Assembly: GCA_903868455.1 (NCBI GenBank)
Contig: CAIPVK010000057.1
Coordinates: 1 to 6,002 of the forward strand
DNA length: 6,002 nucleotides
DNA from: an uncultured Opitutia bacterium
GTDB lineage: Bacteria; Verrucomicrobiota; Verrucomicrobiia; Opitutales; UBA953
Direction: 5' to 3'
Shown: in pieces, positions 1-5,967 of the stretch
How positions within the stretch are numbered: the first letter of the stretch is position 1
Layout: the number at the start of each line of letters is the position of its first letter
Translations under genes and position numbers: made by a program
Notes under the pieces: model-generated
What the model was told of the DNA's origin: nothing
Seen by the model: only the letters and a program-made list of their open reading frames with translations
Database searches by the model: none

Positions 1-332
1 ACGAAGAAGCGGGTGTCGGCGCCGCGCTCGGCGGCGAGGCGGTCGATCAGGAGCTCGTACTCGTGGGCGAGCATCTGCCCGAGACGCTCGCGCGAGACGT
101 AGCGGCTGGGATGGCCGTAGATGGCGTCGCTGATCCGCATGTCGTAGGCCGACATGCTCTTGGCGACCGTGCCCGAGGCGCCGCCCGCCTTGAAGAAGTG
201 ACGGACGACCTCCTGCCCCGCCCCGATCTCGGCGAAGGTGCCGTAGACGGAGCCGTCGAGGTTGAGGGCGAGGGCGCGCCGCTCGGCGACCTGGCGGTCG
301 GGGCCGGGGAGGGAGGGCGACGGGCTTTCCAT
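1..332 (-). CDS. Conserved protein of unclear function, N-terminal part (cut by left edge)
   Basis: The reverse strand from ATG at 332-330 stays open to the window edge: 110 codons plus two bases. The translation looks like real protein, unlike the proline/serine/arginine-rich product of the overlapping frame at 47-367. Conserved-looking blocks are YGTFAEIGAGQEV (residues 30-42), KSMSAYDMRISDAIYG (58-73) and RYVSRERLGQMLAHEYELL (77-95). From memory these match a widespread family of cytosolic-looking proteins whose database names are inconsistent and probably wrong (I recall 'TonB-dependent receptor' and 'nicotinate-nucleotide adenylyltransferase'). No signal peptide or membrane segment is visible, which argues against a receptor. 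The frame is also open upstream, with a TTG at 380-378, but ATG 332 places the start shortly before the conserved core. I see no Shine-Dalgarno sequence. It is transcribed divergently from sppA. The coding call is fairly sure; the function is unknown. Confidence 0.72.
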   Translation of the reverse strand, partial: MESPSPSLPGPDRQVAERRALALNLDGSVYGTFAEIGAGQEVVRHFFKAGGASGTVAKSMSAYDMRISDAIYGHPSRYVSRERLGQMLAHEYELLIDRLAAERGADTRFF

Positions 333-448
333 GGCCCCAAGGTGGGGGGAACCGTCCCCGGAGGCAAAAGGCTTCGTCAATCCGGCCGGCGGGGCGGGCT
401 TTTGGGTTGTTCGGCGTCCGCGGCTCGGGAACATAAGCCCAAACCGCC
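333..448. promoter_or_regulatory. Divergent intergenic region between the left gene and sppA
   Basis: This 116-bp gap separates two genes read away from each other, so it must carry both 5' regions. On the minus strand a TTGACG at 380-375 resembles a sigma70 -35 box, but no convincing -10 follows at normal spacing. On the plus strand the only AT-richer patch near sppA (432-437, CATAAG) is too close to the ATG for a standard -10 element. A short hairpin-capable repeat, GGGGA (346-350) and TCCCC (355-359), would lie in the 5' leader of the left gene. No Shine-Dalgarno motif precedes either start. Promoter function is inferred from gene orientation, not from clear boxes. Confidence 0.45.
365..404. 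repeat. Spaced inverted repeat CAAAAG / CTTTTG
   Basis: CAAAAG at 365-370 and its exact reverse complement CTTTTG at 399-404 are separated by 28 nt. A CCGGCCGG palindrome (382-389) lies nearly, but not exactly, at the centre. These A/T runs stand out in a very GC-rich gap between divergent genes, so a regulator-binding site is possible. The arms are only 6 bp and chance cannot be excluded. Confidence 0.25.
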
Positions 449-2236
449 ATGAAAGCGTTCCTACAAGGCATCCTCTCGTCCGCCCTCGGCTTCGGCCTGG
501 CCCTCGCCGCCGGCCTCGTCTGCCTCCTCGTCCTCGTCGCCGCCCTCGGCTCCGGGGGCGAGAAGCCCGTCGCGAAGGGCAGCTACCTGGTCATCGGCAA
601 CGGCCTCGAGGTGACCGAGGCTCCCGACGACGGCATGCGGTCCCTCGGCTCCCTGCTCTCGGGCGGCAAAGGCGAGACCGTCGACCTCTTCCGCGCCCTG
701 GAGGCGATCGACCTCGCCGCCAAGGATCCCGCGATCGCGGGCATCCTCGTCACGGACGGCCTCGGCGCCGGGTTGACGGCGCGCGGCGAGCTCCGGGCCG
801 CCCTCAAGGCCTTCCGCGCCTCGGGCAAGCCGGTCGTCGCCTGGACGGAAGGCGCGAGCGTCGGCTCCTACTACCTGGCCGCGGCGGCCGACACCGTCGC
901 CCTCCACCCGATGGGCGAGGTGAGCTTCGCCGGCCTGGCCTCCTACAACACCTACCTGGGCAAGACGCTCTCCGACCTCGGCATCGGCGTGCAGGTGACG
1001 CGCGTGGGCAAGTACAAGTCGGCCGTCGAGCCCTACACCCAGGACCGCATGAGCCCCGAGGCCCGCGCCCAGAGCCAGGAGATGCTCGACGAGATCTGGT
1101 CGCGCCTGGTCGCGGACGTGGCGGCGGACCGCCGGATCGAGCCGGCCAAGCTCCGCAGGATCGGCGCCGAGCCGGGCCACCATCCCGCGCCCGAGGCCCT
1201 GCGCCTCGGCCTGGTCGACAAGGTGATGCACCGCGACGAGCTCGTGGCCCTGCTGGTCGAGCGCGGCGGCAAGGCGGACGGCGAGGGCGGCTTCCGCCAC
1301 GTCGGCCTCGCGCGCTACGCCGCGAAGGTGCGCCTGCCCCGCGGCTCGGGCGACACCGTGGCCGTGGTCTACGCCGAGGGCGAGATCGTCGACGGCATGG
1401 GCGGCCCCGGGATGATCGGGGGCGACCGCCTCGCCGCCGGCCTCCGCCGCCTCCGGCAGGACGACGCCGTCAAGGCCGTGGTGCTCCGCATCGACAGCCC
1501 CGGCGGCTCGGCCTTCGCCTCGGAGCTCATCCACCGCGAGCTCGAGCTGCTGGCGAGGAAGGGCGTCGTGCTGGTGGCCTCGATGGGCGACACCGCCGCC
1601 TCCGGCGGCTACTACATCGCCGCCCCCGCGCGGACCATCCTCGCCGACCCCCTGACCATCACGGGCTCCATCGGCGTCTTCGGCCTGCACTTCAACTACG
1701 GCGGCCTCGCCGGCCGCTTCGCGGTCGGAACGGACGGCGTCAAGACCGCGCCCTTCGCCGACCTGCTCGGCAACCACCGCCCCGCGACCGAGCCCGAGAT
1801 GGCGGTCGTCCAATCGTCCGTCGACGCCGTCTACGAGACCTTCCTCGGCGTCGTCTCGCGCGGCCGCAAGGTCACCCGCGACGAGGCCCACGCCGTCGCC
1901 CAGGGCCGCGTCTGGACCGGGACGCAGGCGCGCAAGGCCAAGCTCGTGGACCGCTTCGGCGGCCTGCGCGACGCCATCGCGCTCGCGGCGGAGCAGGCCG
2001 GCCTGAAGTCCGGCCACCGCCTGACCGAGACGCCCGCGCTGGGCGAGGCCAAGGCCGGCCTGGCCGAGATGCTCCTCGGCGACGACGAGCCCGCGCCCGT
2101 GTTCGCGTCCGCCGCGAAGGACCCGGCCCTCGAGCTGCTGCGCTCCCAGTGGAAGGCCCTGGAGGGCCTGCGCCGCCTCAACGACCGCCGCGGGATCTAC
2201 CTGCTGGCGCCGGTCGGCGGGGTGGAGGCGCGCTGA
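449..2236 (+). CDS. sppA: Signal peptide peptidase SppA, 67K type
   Basis: This 595-residue protein is close in length to E. coli SppA (618) and has the same two-domain plan. Family members are inner-membrane serine/lysine proteases of MEROPS family S49 that degrade cleaved signal peptides. A single N-terminal membrane anchor spans about residues 8-34. The N-terminal domain carries the general-base lysine, K190 in GKYKSAVEPY (codon 1016-1018), matching E. coli K209. The C-terminal domain carries DSPGGS (349-354), the nucleophile S385 in AASGGYY (codon 1601-1603), matching E. coli S409, and TGSIGVFG (405-412). The C-terminal LNDRRGIYLL resembles the E. coli C-terminus, so the end is natural. 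ATG 449 is chosen because the membrane anchor follows at once; no Shine-Dalgarno is visible. The 3' end overlaps the convergent M48 gene by 40 nt. All catalytic residues are present, so it should be active. Confidence 0.96.
   Translation: MKAFLQGILSSALGFGLALAAGLVCLLVLVAALGSGGEKPVAKGSYLVIGNGLEVTEAPDDGMRSLGSLLSGGKGETVDLFRALEAIDLAAKDPAIAGILVTDGLGAGLTARGELRAALKAFRASGKPVVAWTEGASVGSYYLAAAADTVALHPMGEVSFAGLASYNTYLGKTLSDLGIGVQVTRVGKYKSAVEPYTQDRMSPEARAQSQEMLDEIWSRLVADVAADRRIEPAKLRRIGAEPGHHPAPEALRLGLVDKVMHRDELVALLVERGGKADGEGGFRHVGLARYAAKVRLPRGSGDTVAVVYAEGEIVDGMGGPGMIGGDRLAAGLRRLRQDDAVKAVVLRIDSPGGSAFASELIHRELELLARKGVVLVASMGDTAASGGYYIAAPARTILADPLTITGSIGVFGLHFNYGGLAGRFAVGTDGVKTAPFADLLGNHRPATEPEMAVVQSSVDAVYETFLGVVSRGRKVTRDEAHAVAQGRVWTGTQARKAKLVDRFGGLRDAIALAAEQAGLKSGHRLTETPALGEAKAGLAEMLLGDDEPAPVFASAAKDPALELLRSQWKALEGLRRLNDRRGIYLLAPVGGVEAR
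2197..2236. other. Tail-to-tail coding overlap of sppA and the M48 peptidase gene
   Basis: sppA stops with TGA at 2234-2236 on the plus strand. The opposing gene stops with TAG at 2199-2197 on the minus strand. The last 12 sense codons of each gene are therefore antisense to the other, and no room remains for an intergenic terminator. The SppA tail resembles the E. coli C-terminus, while the M48 tail here (TPQRASTPPTGASR) is low-complexity and past the conserved domain. This suggests the M48 frame extended into sppA rather than the reverse (inference). Confidence 0.9.
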
Positions 2237-3027
2237 GGCGTCGCCCGATCCCGGATCGCCCGCGCCTCGGGCAGCATGGCCTCGAGGTTGCGGATCCGGG
2301 TGGCGTCGGACGGGTGCGTGGAGAGGAACTCCGGCGCCCCGCCCTGCTGCTTGGAGGCGGCGAACCGGCGCCAGAAGGCGACGGCGGCGGCCGGGTCGTA
2401 GCCGGCGTGGGCCATGTAGGCGAGGCCGATGCGGTCGGCCTCCTCCTCGTGACCGCGGCTGTAGGGCAGCAGGACGCCGAGCGTGGCCACGGCGCCGTAG
2501 GCGGCGAGGACCTCCTGGCGCCGGGCCGAGGGCTTGTCCGCCATGGCCTGGTCGACCGCGACGGCGCCCAGCGCGGCGACGAGCGAGTGCGAGACGCGCT
2601 CGGCCCCGTGCCGGCAGGCGACATGTGCGACCTCATGGCTCAGGACGGTGGCGAGGTCGCCCTCGGTCGGCAGCAGGGGCAGCATGCCCCGGTGCACGCC
2701 GATGCGCCCCCCGGGCATGGCGAAGGCGTTGGGCGTCGGGTCGTCGATCAGGACGACCTCCCAGCGCTCGGGCGGGGGCAGATCGGGGTCGCCGTAGACG
2801 GGGCAGGTCCGGGCGGCGGCGACGACCTTGCGGGCCACGGCGCGGACGCGCGCGAGCTGCGCGTCGTCCCTCGCCCGCGGCAGCTGGGCGAAGGCGGCCC
2901 CCGCCTCCCGGGCGAGGAGGTCGTCGTCCACCAGAAGCAGCTGGCTGCGGCCTCCGCCGGGGACGGTCTGGCAGGCGGCCAGGAACGCGGCGACCGCGGC
3001 GAGGGCGGCGACGCGGGGGGCGATCAC
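2197..3027 (-). CDS. M48 family zinc metalloprotease, outer-membrane lipoprotein
   Basis: The 276-residue product starts with a short lipoprotein signal peptide and lipobox LAAC, placing the lipidated cysteine at C19. The next residue is Gln rather than Asp, which favours the outer membrane by the E. coli rule. The zinc site is HEVAH (131-135) with the third ligand E194 in the EEEAD motif (194-198). STHPSDATRI (236-245) is typical of LoiP/YcaL/BepA-like periplasmic M48 peptidases, which act in outer-membrane protein quality control. C75 and C138 could form a disulfide (inference). The GTG start at 3027-3025 is chosen because it overlaps the upstream kinase stop as GTGA, has an AAGGA ribosome site 6 nt upstream, and is the only nearby start that keeps the whole signal peptide. 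Continuation of this frame upstream to about 5112 is a shadow of the kinase gene. It is the last gene of the export operon. The substrate is unknown. Confidence 0.92.
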   Translation of the reverse strand: MIAPRVAALAAVAAFLAACQTVPGGGRSQLLLVDDDLLAREAGAAFAQLPRARDDAQLARVRAVARKVVAAARTCPVYGDPDLPPPERWEVVLIDDPTPNAFAMPGGRIGVHRGMLPLLPTEGDLATVLSHEVAHVACRHGAERVSHSLVAALGAVAVDQAMADKPSARRQEVLAAYGAVATLGVLLPYSRGHEEEADRIGLAYMAHAGYDPAAAVAFWRRFAASKQQGGAPEFLSTHPSDATRIRNLEAMLPEARAIRDRATPQRASTPPTGASR

Positions 3028-5312
3028 GGCTTGTCCTTGGGGGCGGGCGCGGGCGCGGCCACCTCGGGGGCGATCTCGCCCTCGGCGGCGTAGTACTTCC
3101 GGTAGGACTCGTCGTAGCTGTCGGTGTAGAACGAGGCCATGCGGGTGACCATGGAGTTGAGGATGGCGCCGACGATGGGCACGCCGGCCTCGCGGAGGCG
3201 GGCGACGCAGGAGAGGGCGTTGCGCTTCTTCACCATGCTGAAGCGGACCACGTAGAGGACGCCGTCGGCCAGCGACACCATGTGCAGGGCGTCGGAGACG
3301 GCGCCGAGGGGCGGGGAGTCGATGAGGATGCGGTCGTAGCGGTTGCGCAGCTCGGCGATGAGCTCGGCGAACTTCGGGCTGTTGATGACCTGGGTGGGGT
3401 TCTTGCAGGTCGAGCCGACGGGCAGGATGTCGAGGTTGGGCTCGATGCCGCGGATGATGGCCTGGTCGAGGGTGATCTCGCCGTTGAAGTACTTGCTGAT
3501 GCCGGCGTCGGAGTCGATGGCCAGCGAGGCGGCGACGTTGGGCAGGCGAAGGTCGGCGTCGAGGACGATGACGCGCTCCCCGTGCTGGGCGAAGGTGAGG
3601 GCGACGTTGGTGGTGACGAAGGTCTTGCCCTCGCCCGGGCGGGTGGAGGTGGTGAGGAGGACCTTGGCGCCGGCGGCGGCGGGATTGATCTTCATCACCG
3701 AGTGGATGGCGCGCAGGGACTCGATGGCCATGCGGTCCTTGTTCTGGCGGCCGAGCAGGGCGCGGTCGGGACCGTAGGCGTGGCGCACGCGGGGGATGGT
3801 TCCGAGCAGGGGCAGGCCGACGCCGCCCTCGATGTCGGAGGCGGACTTGATGCGGTCGTCCATCACGCCGAGCAGGATGACGAGGCCGAGGCCGAAGGCG
3901 GCCCCGAGGCCCAGGCCGACCACCACGTTGAGGTAGTAGTTCTTGTTGATCGGGCGGTCCGAGACGGTGGGCTGGTCGAGGATGCGGACGGAGGTGGAGG
4001 TGCCGGTGGTGGAGGTGCGCAGCTTGGCGTCCTCGTAGCTGAGCTTGAGGCGGGACAGGAATTCCTCGCTCAGGCGGATGTCCTTCTCGATCCGCTCGAG
4101 CTCGATGTTGGCGTTCTGCAGGCGGGCGATCTCCTGCTCCTTGGCCTGGAGGGCGCGCTCGACCGAGGCCTTGCGCTGCTCGGCGGCGCCGCGCTGGCTG
4201 TCGATGCGGGCCACCGCGAGGTCGGCGGCCAGGACCAGTTCCTTGGCCACGACGGCGAGCTGCTCGCGGGTGAGGCGGAGGGAGGGGTGGCTCTCGGTGT
4301 ACTTCTCCTCCATGGTGCGGAGGGTCACCTGGAGCTCGGTCTGGCGGTTGGCGAGCTGGGCGACGCGCTCGTCGGAGCGGACCATCGGGATGAGGGTGAG
4401 GTCCTTGCCGGCGGCGCGGCTCTCGGCGACCTGCTGCCAGACGATGGCGAGCTCGTCGATCTGGCGGCGGACGTCCTCCCGGTCCTTGACCAGGCTGGCG
4501 CGCTCGGACCCGAGGGTGTCGGTGCCGCGGGCGATGGAGAGGAGCTTCTCGCGCTGGACGAGCTCGTTCTTCTCGCGATAGAGGCGGGAGAGGCGCTCCT
4601 CGAGCGACTCGATCTCGACGCGGGCCTTCTCGACCAGGGGGTTGGTCACGGTCAGGCGCTCGTCCTCGCTGTTCTTCTGGATGGCCTCGCAGAAGAGGCG
4701 GGCGAGCTGGCGGGCGAGGTCGCGGTCGGGGTGGGTGAACTGGACGTTGACGACGAGCGTCGCGCGCTGGGGGGCGATGCCGCGCTGGCGGGCGAAGACC
4801 TCCTGCGAGGTGAGCGGGCCGGAGAAGATGTTGCCGGCCTGGTAGGGCTCGAGCACGGCCTTGCGCTCGCTCGCGGTGAGGCGGCGCTCGACGGACTCGA
4901 TGATGGCGGTGCTGCGCATCACCTCGACGGCGGTGTTGAAGTCCTCCGTCGACATGATGGCGTAGATCTCCTCCCCCGCCCCGCGACCGGCGATGTTGGG
5001 GGCGAACTTGTAGACGCGCAGGCGGCCGTTGGCCTGGTACTCGGGGGTGGCGTTGACCGTGTAGATCAGGGCGGCGGTGACGAAGACCAGGATGGAGAGC
5101 ACGACGTACCACATGCGCTCGCGCACCATGACGAGGTACTGGGCGAGCGGGTTGGCCTGCTGGCCGTAGCCGTAGCCGGCGTAGCCCCCGTACTGGCCGT
5201 ATTGCCCGTACTGGCCGTAGGCGCCGTAGCCGCCCACGCCGCCGTAGCCGCCGTAGCCGCCGCCGTAGCCGTAGCCGGGTTCCTTGCCTGAGTTGGGTTT
5301 CTGGGCGGACAT
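3024..5312 (-). CDS. Wzc-like polysaccharide co-polymerase with fused BY-kinase (tyrosine autokinase)
   Basis: This 762-residue inner-membrane protein should control polymerisation, chain length and export of an exo- or capsular polysaccharide. In order: a cytoplasmic Gly/Tyr-rich tail (13-50), membrane segment 1 (about 67-86), a periplasmic Wzz domain with long helical coiled-coil stretches (about 226-430), a GNVR/G-rich segment with a proline motif before membrane segment 2 (about 460-484), then the kinase. The kinase has Walker A TRPGEGKT (557-564), Walker A' VLDADLR (583-589; D585, D587, R589) and Walker B ILIDSPP (662-668). A C-terminal tyrosine cluster (Y729, Y733, Y737, Y740, Y741) is the usual autophosphorylation region, followed by an Ala/Pro tail. 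The family's ExxRxxR contact motif reads ESLRAIH (531-537), with His for the last Arg. ATG 5312 lies 4 nt after the export lipoprotein stop without a canonical ribosome site. The stop overlaps the M48 start. Confidence 0.96.
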   Translation of the reverse strand: MSAQKPNSGKEPGYGYGGGYGGYGGVGGYGAYGQYGQYGQYGGYAGYGYGQQANPLAQYLVMVRERMWYVVLSILVFVTAALIYTVNATPEYQANGRLRVYKFAPNIAGRGAGEEIYAIMSTEDFNTAVEVMRSTAIIESVERRLTASERKAVLEPYQAGNIFSGPLTSQEVFARQRGIAPQRATLVVNVQFTHPDRDLARQLARLFCEAIQKNSEDERLTVTNPLVEKARVEIESLEERLSRLYREKNELVQREKLLSIARGTDTLGSERASLVKDREDVRRQIDELAIVWQQVAESRAAGKDLTLIPMVRSDERVAQLANRQTELQVTLRTMEEKYTESHPSLRLTREQLAVVAKELVLAADLAVARIDSQRGAAEQRKASVERALQAKEQEIARLQNANIELERIEKDIRLSEEFLSRLKLSYEDAKLRTSTTGTSTSVRILDQPTVSDRPINKNYYLNVVVGLGLGAAFGLGLVILLGVMDDRIKSASDIEGGVGLPLLGTIPRVRHAYGPDRALLGRQNKDRMAIESLRAIHSVMKINPAAAGAKVLLTTSTRPGEGKTFVTTNVALTFAQHGERVIVLDADLRLPNVAASLAIDSDAGISKYFNGEITLDQAIIRGIEPNLDILPVGSTCKNPTQVINSPKFAELIAELRNRYDRILIDSPPLGAVSDALHMVSLADGVLYVVRFSMVKKRNALSCVARLREAGVPIVGAILNSMVTRMASFYTDSYDESYRKYYAAEGEIAPEVAAPAPAPKDKP
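3034..3038 (-). promoter_or_regulatory. Shine-Dalgarno site for the M48 gene
   Basis: The reverse strand reads AAGGA, then 6 nt, then GTG at 3027. It sits inside the last codons of the kinase gene (the KDK near its C-terminus). It is the only canonical ribosome site I see at a start in this window. It supports the GTG start and suggests that M48 translation is both coupled to the kinase and independently initiated. Confidence 0.7.
5163..5276 (-). repeat. Tandem Gly-Tyr codon repeat at the 5' end of the kinase gene
   Basis: On the coding strand this stretch repeats units of the form TACGGC, with a GGCCAGTAC-like variant encoding Gly-Gln-Tyr three times in a row. It encodes residues 13-50 of the kinase, with 12 tyrosines (14, 16, 20, 23, 29, 32, 35, 38, 41, 44, 47, 49) and otherwise mostly glycine. 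The units are imperfect: TAC predominates with one TAT, and glycine codons vary, so it looks maintained at the protein level. Copy-number variation by slippage is possible. Confidence 0.85.
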
Positions 5313-5316
5313 GGGA

Positions 5317-5967
5317 TCAGATGCGGCTCTCGCGGACGAAGACGTGGTCGTCGTCCTGGAGGATGACGTCGGGGGCCTCCCCGAGGTCGATGGCGCGGAC
5401 GTCGACCTCGAGGGTCACGCGCGAGCCGTCGGGCTGCCTGCGGCGGACGACCACCGCGGTGCGGTTGCCGCCGCGGAGGATGCCGCCGGCGGAAGCCAGG
5501 GCCTTCTTGAGCGTGAGGGTCTCCTCGGGGGGGATGATGACCGCGCCCGTGCGGCCGACGGAGCCGTCGACGTAGATGCGGCGCTCGGCGTAGCCGCGGA
5601 TCTCGACCGTGACGACGGGGGTCTTGAAGTAGGTGGCGAAGCGCTTGGCCAGCTCGGCCTGGGCCTCGGAGACGGTCAGGCCGGCGACGGGGACGAGGCT
5701 GTCCTTGCCGAGGAAGGGCACGTCGATCGTGCCGTCGGGGTTGACGCGGCGCTCGACGAAGGTGTCGGCCTCGTTGATCACGCCGACGCGGACGAAGTCG
5801 CGCCCGCGCAGGCGGTAGGAGTTGCGCTCGGCGCCGGCGGAGGCGGCCTCGGCGGCGGCGGCGGGCGAGCCCTCGGTCGCGAACTCGGGCGCGTCGGTGG
5901 CGCAGCCGGCGACGGCGAGGGTCAGGGCGAGGAGGAGGGGGCGCACGGGAAGATGGCCGGAGGTCAC
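5317..5967 (-). CDS. Polysaccharide export lipoprotein (OPX; Wza/GumB-like, short form)
   Basis: This 216-residue product has a signal peptide ending in the lipobox VAGC (C22 lipidated, Ala next, consistent with outer-membrane sorting). An Ala-rich linker follows, then a Poly_export domain (about 50-125; RVGVINEADTF, NPDGTIDVPFLG, VSEAQAELAKRF). A single SLBB-type domain covers about 128-178 (RRIYVDGSV, LTLKKALASAGG), and the C-terminus VILQDDDHVFVRES is typical of the family. Such proteins form the periplasmic and outer-membrane conduit for polymer handed over by Wzc-type partners. It is much shorter than E. coli Wza (379 residues): it has one SLBB domain and no C-terminal membrane-spanning helix, so it probably needs a separate pore. 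The start is GTG at 5967-5965, overlapping the upstream stop as GTGA; a second in-frame GTG (5946-5944) would still leave a signal peptide. The kinase gene begins 4 nt downstream. Confidence 0.94.
   Translation of the reverse strand: MTSGHLPVRPLLLALTLAVAGCATDAPEFATEGSPAAAAEAASAGAERNSYRLRGRDFVRVGVINEADTFVERRVNPDGTIDVPFLGKDSLVPVAGLTVSEAQAELAKRFATYFKTPVVTVEIRGYAERRIYVDGSVGRTGAVIIPPEETLTLKKALASAGGILRGGNRTAVVVRRRQPDGSRVTLEVDVRAIDLGEAPDVILQDDDHVFVRESRI

Noticed and set aside
47..367. Minus-strand 106-codon frame at the left edge
   Set aside because: It is Pro/Ser/Arg-rich and lacks conserved blocks. The neighbouring frame from 332 gives family-like protein and runs off the edge.
402..437. Plus-strand TTG-containing and CATAAG patches as a sigma70 promoter for sppA
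   Set aside because: The spacing between the candidate boxes is wrong and CATAAG lies only 11 nt from the ATG.
461..2017. Minus-strand 518-codon frame antisense to sppA
   Set aside because: Low-complexity mirror translation opposite a clear SppA with intact catalytic residues.
2246..2258. CGATCC-C-GGATCG palindrome just after the sppA stop, considered as a terminator
   Set aside because: A real hairpin would keep only about 4 bp around a 5-nt loop, no T tract follows, and the site lies within M48 coding sequence.
262..3093. Very long plus-strand open frame (943 codons) through sppA and the M48 region
   Set aside because: Its product is arginine/proline/glycine-rich low-complexity sequence, typical of an off-frame in GC-rich DNA. 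It overlaps sppA in another frame and has no recognisable domain.
3028..5112. Upstream extension of the M48 frame, which would give a 971-residue protein
   Set aside because: The added part is Arg/Pro-rich and out of frame with the kinase. The lipoprotein signal peptide at GTG 3027, with its AAGGA site, marks the true start.
5163..5276. The repeat considered as a CRISPR array or minisatellite without coding role
   Set aside because: The units are 6-9 nt without spacers and stay in the kinase reading frame, giving a coherent Gly/Tyr tail.
2625..5291. Long plus-strand open frame (888 codons) antisense to the kinase and M48 genes
   Set aside because: The Ala/Gly/Asp/Val/His-rich translation is the usual mirror of a GC-rich coding strand, and both antisense genes have complete conserved domains.
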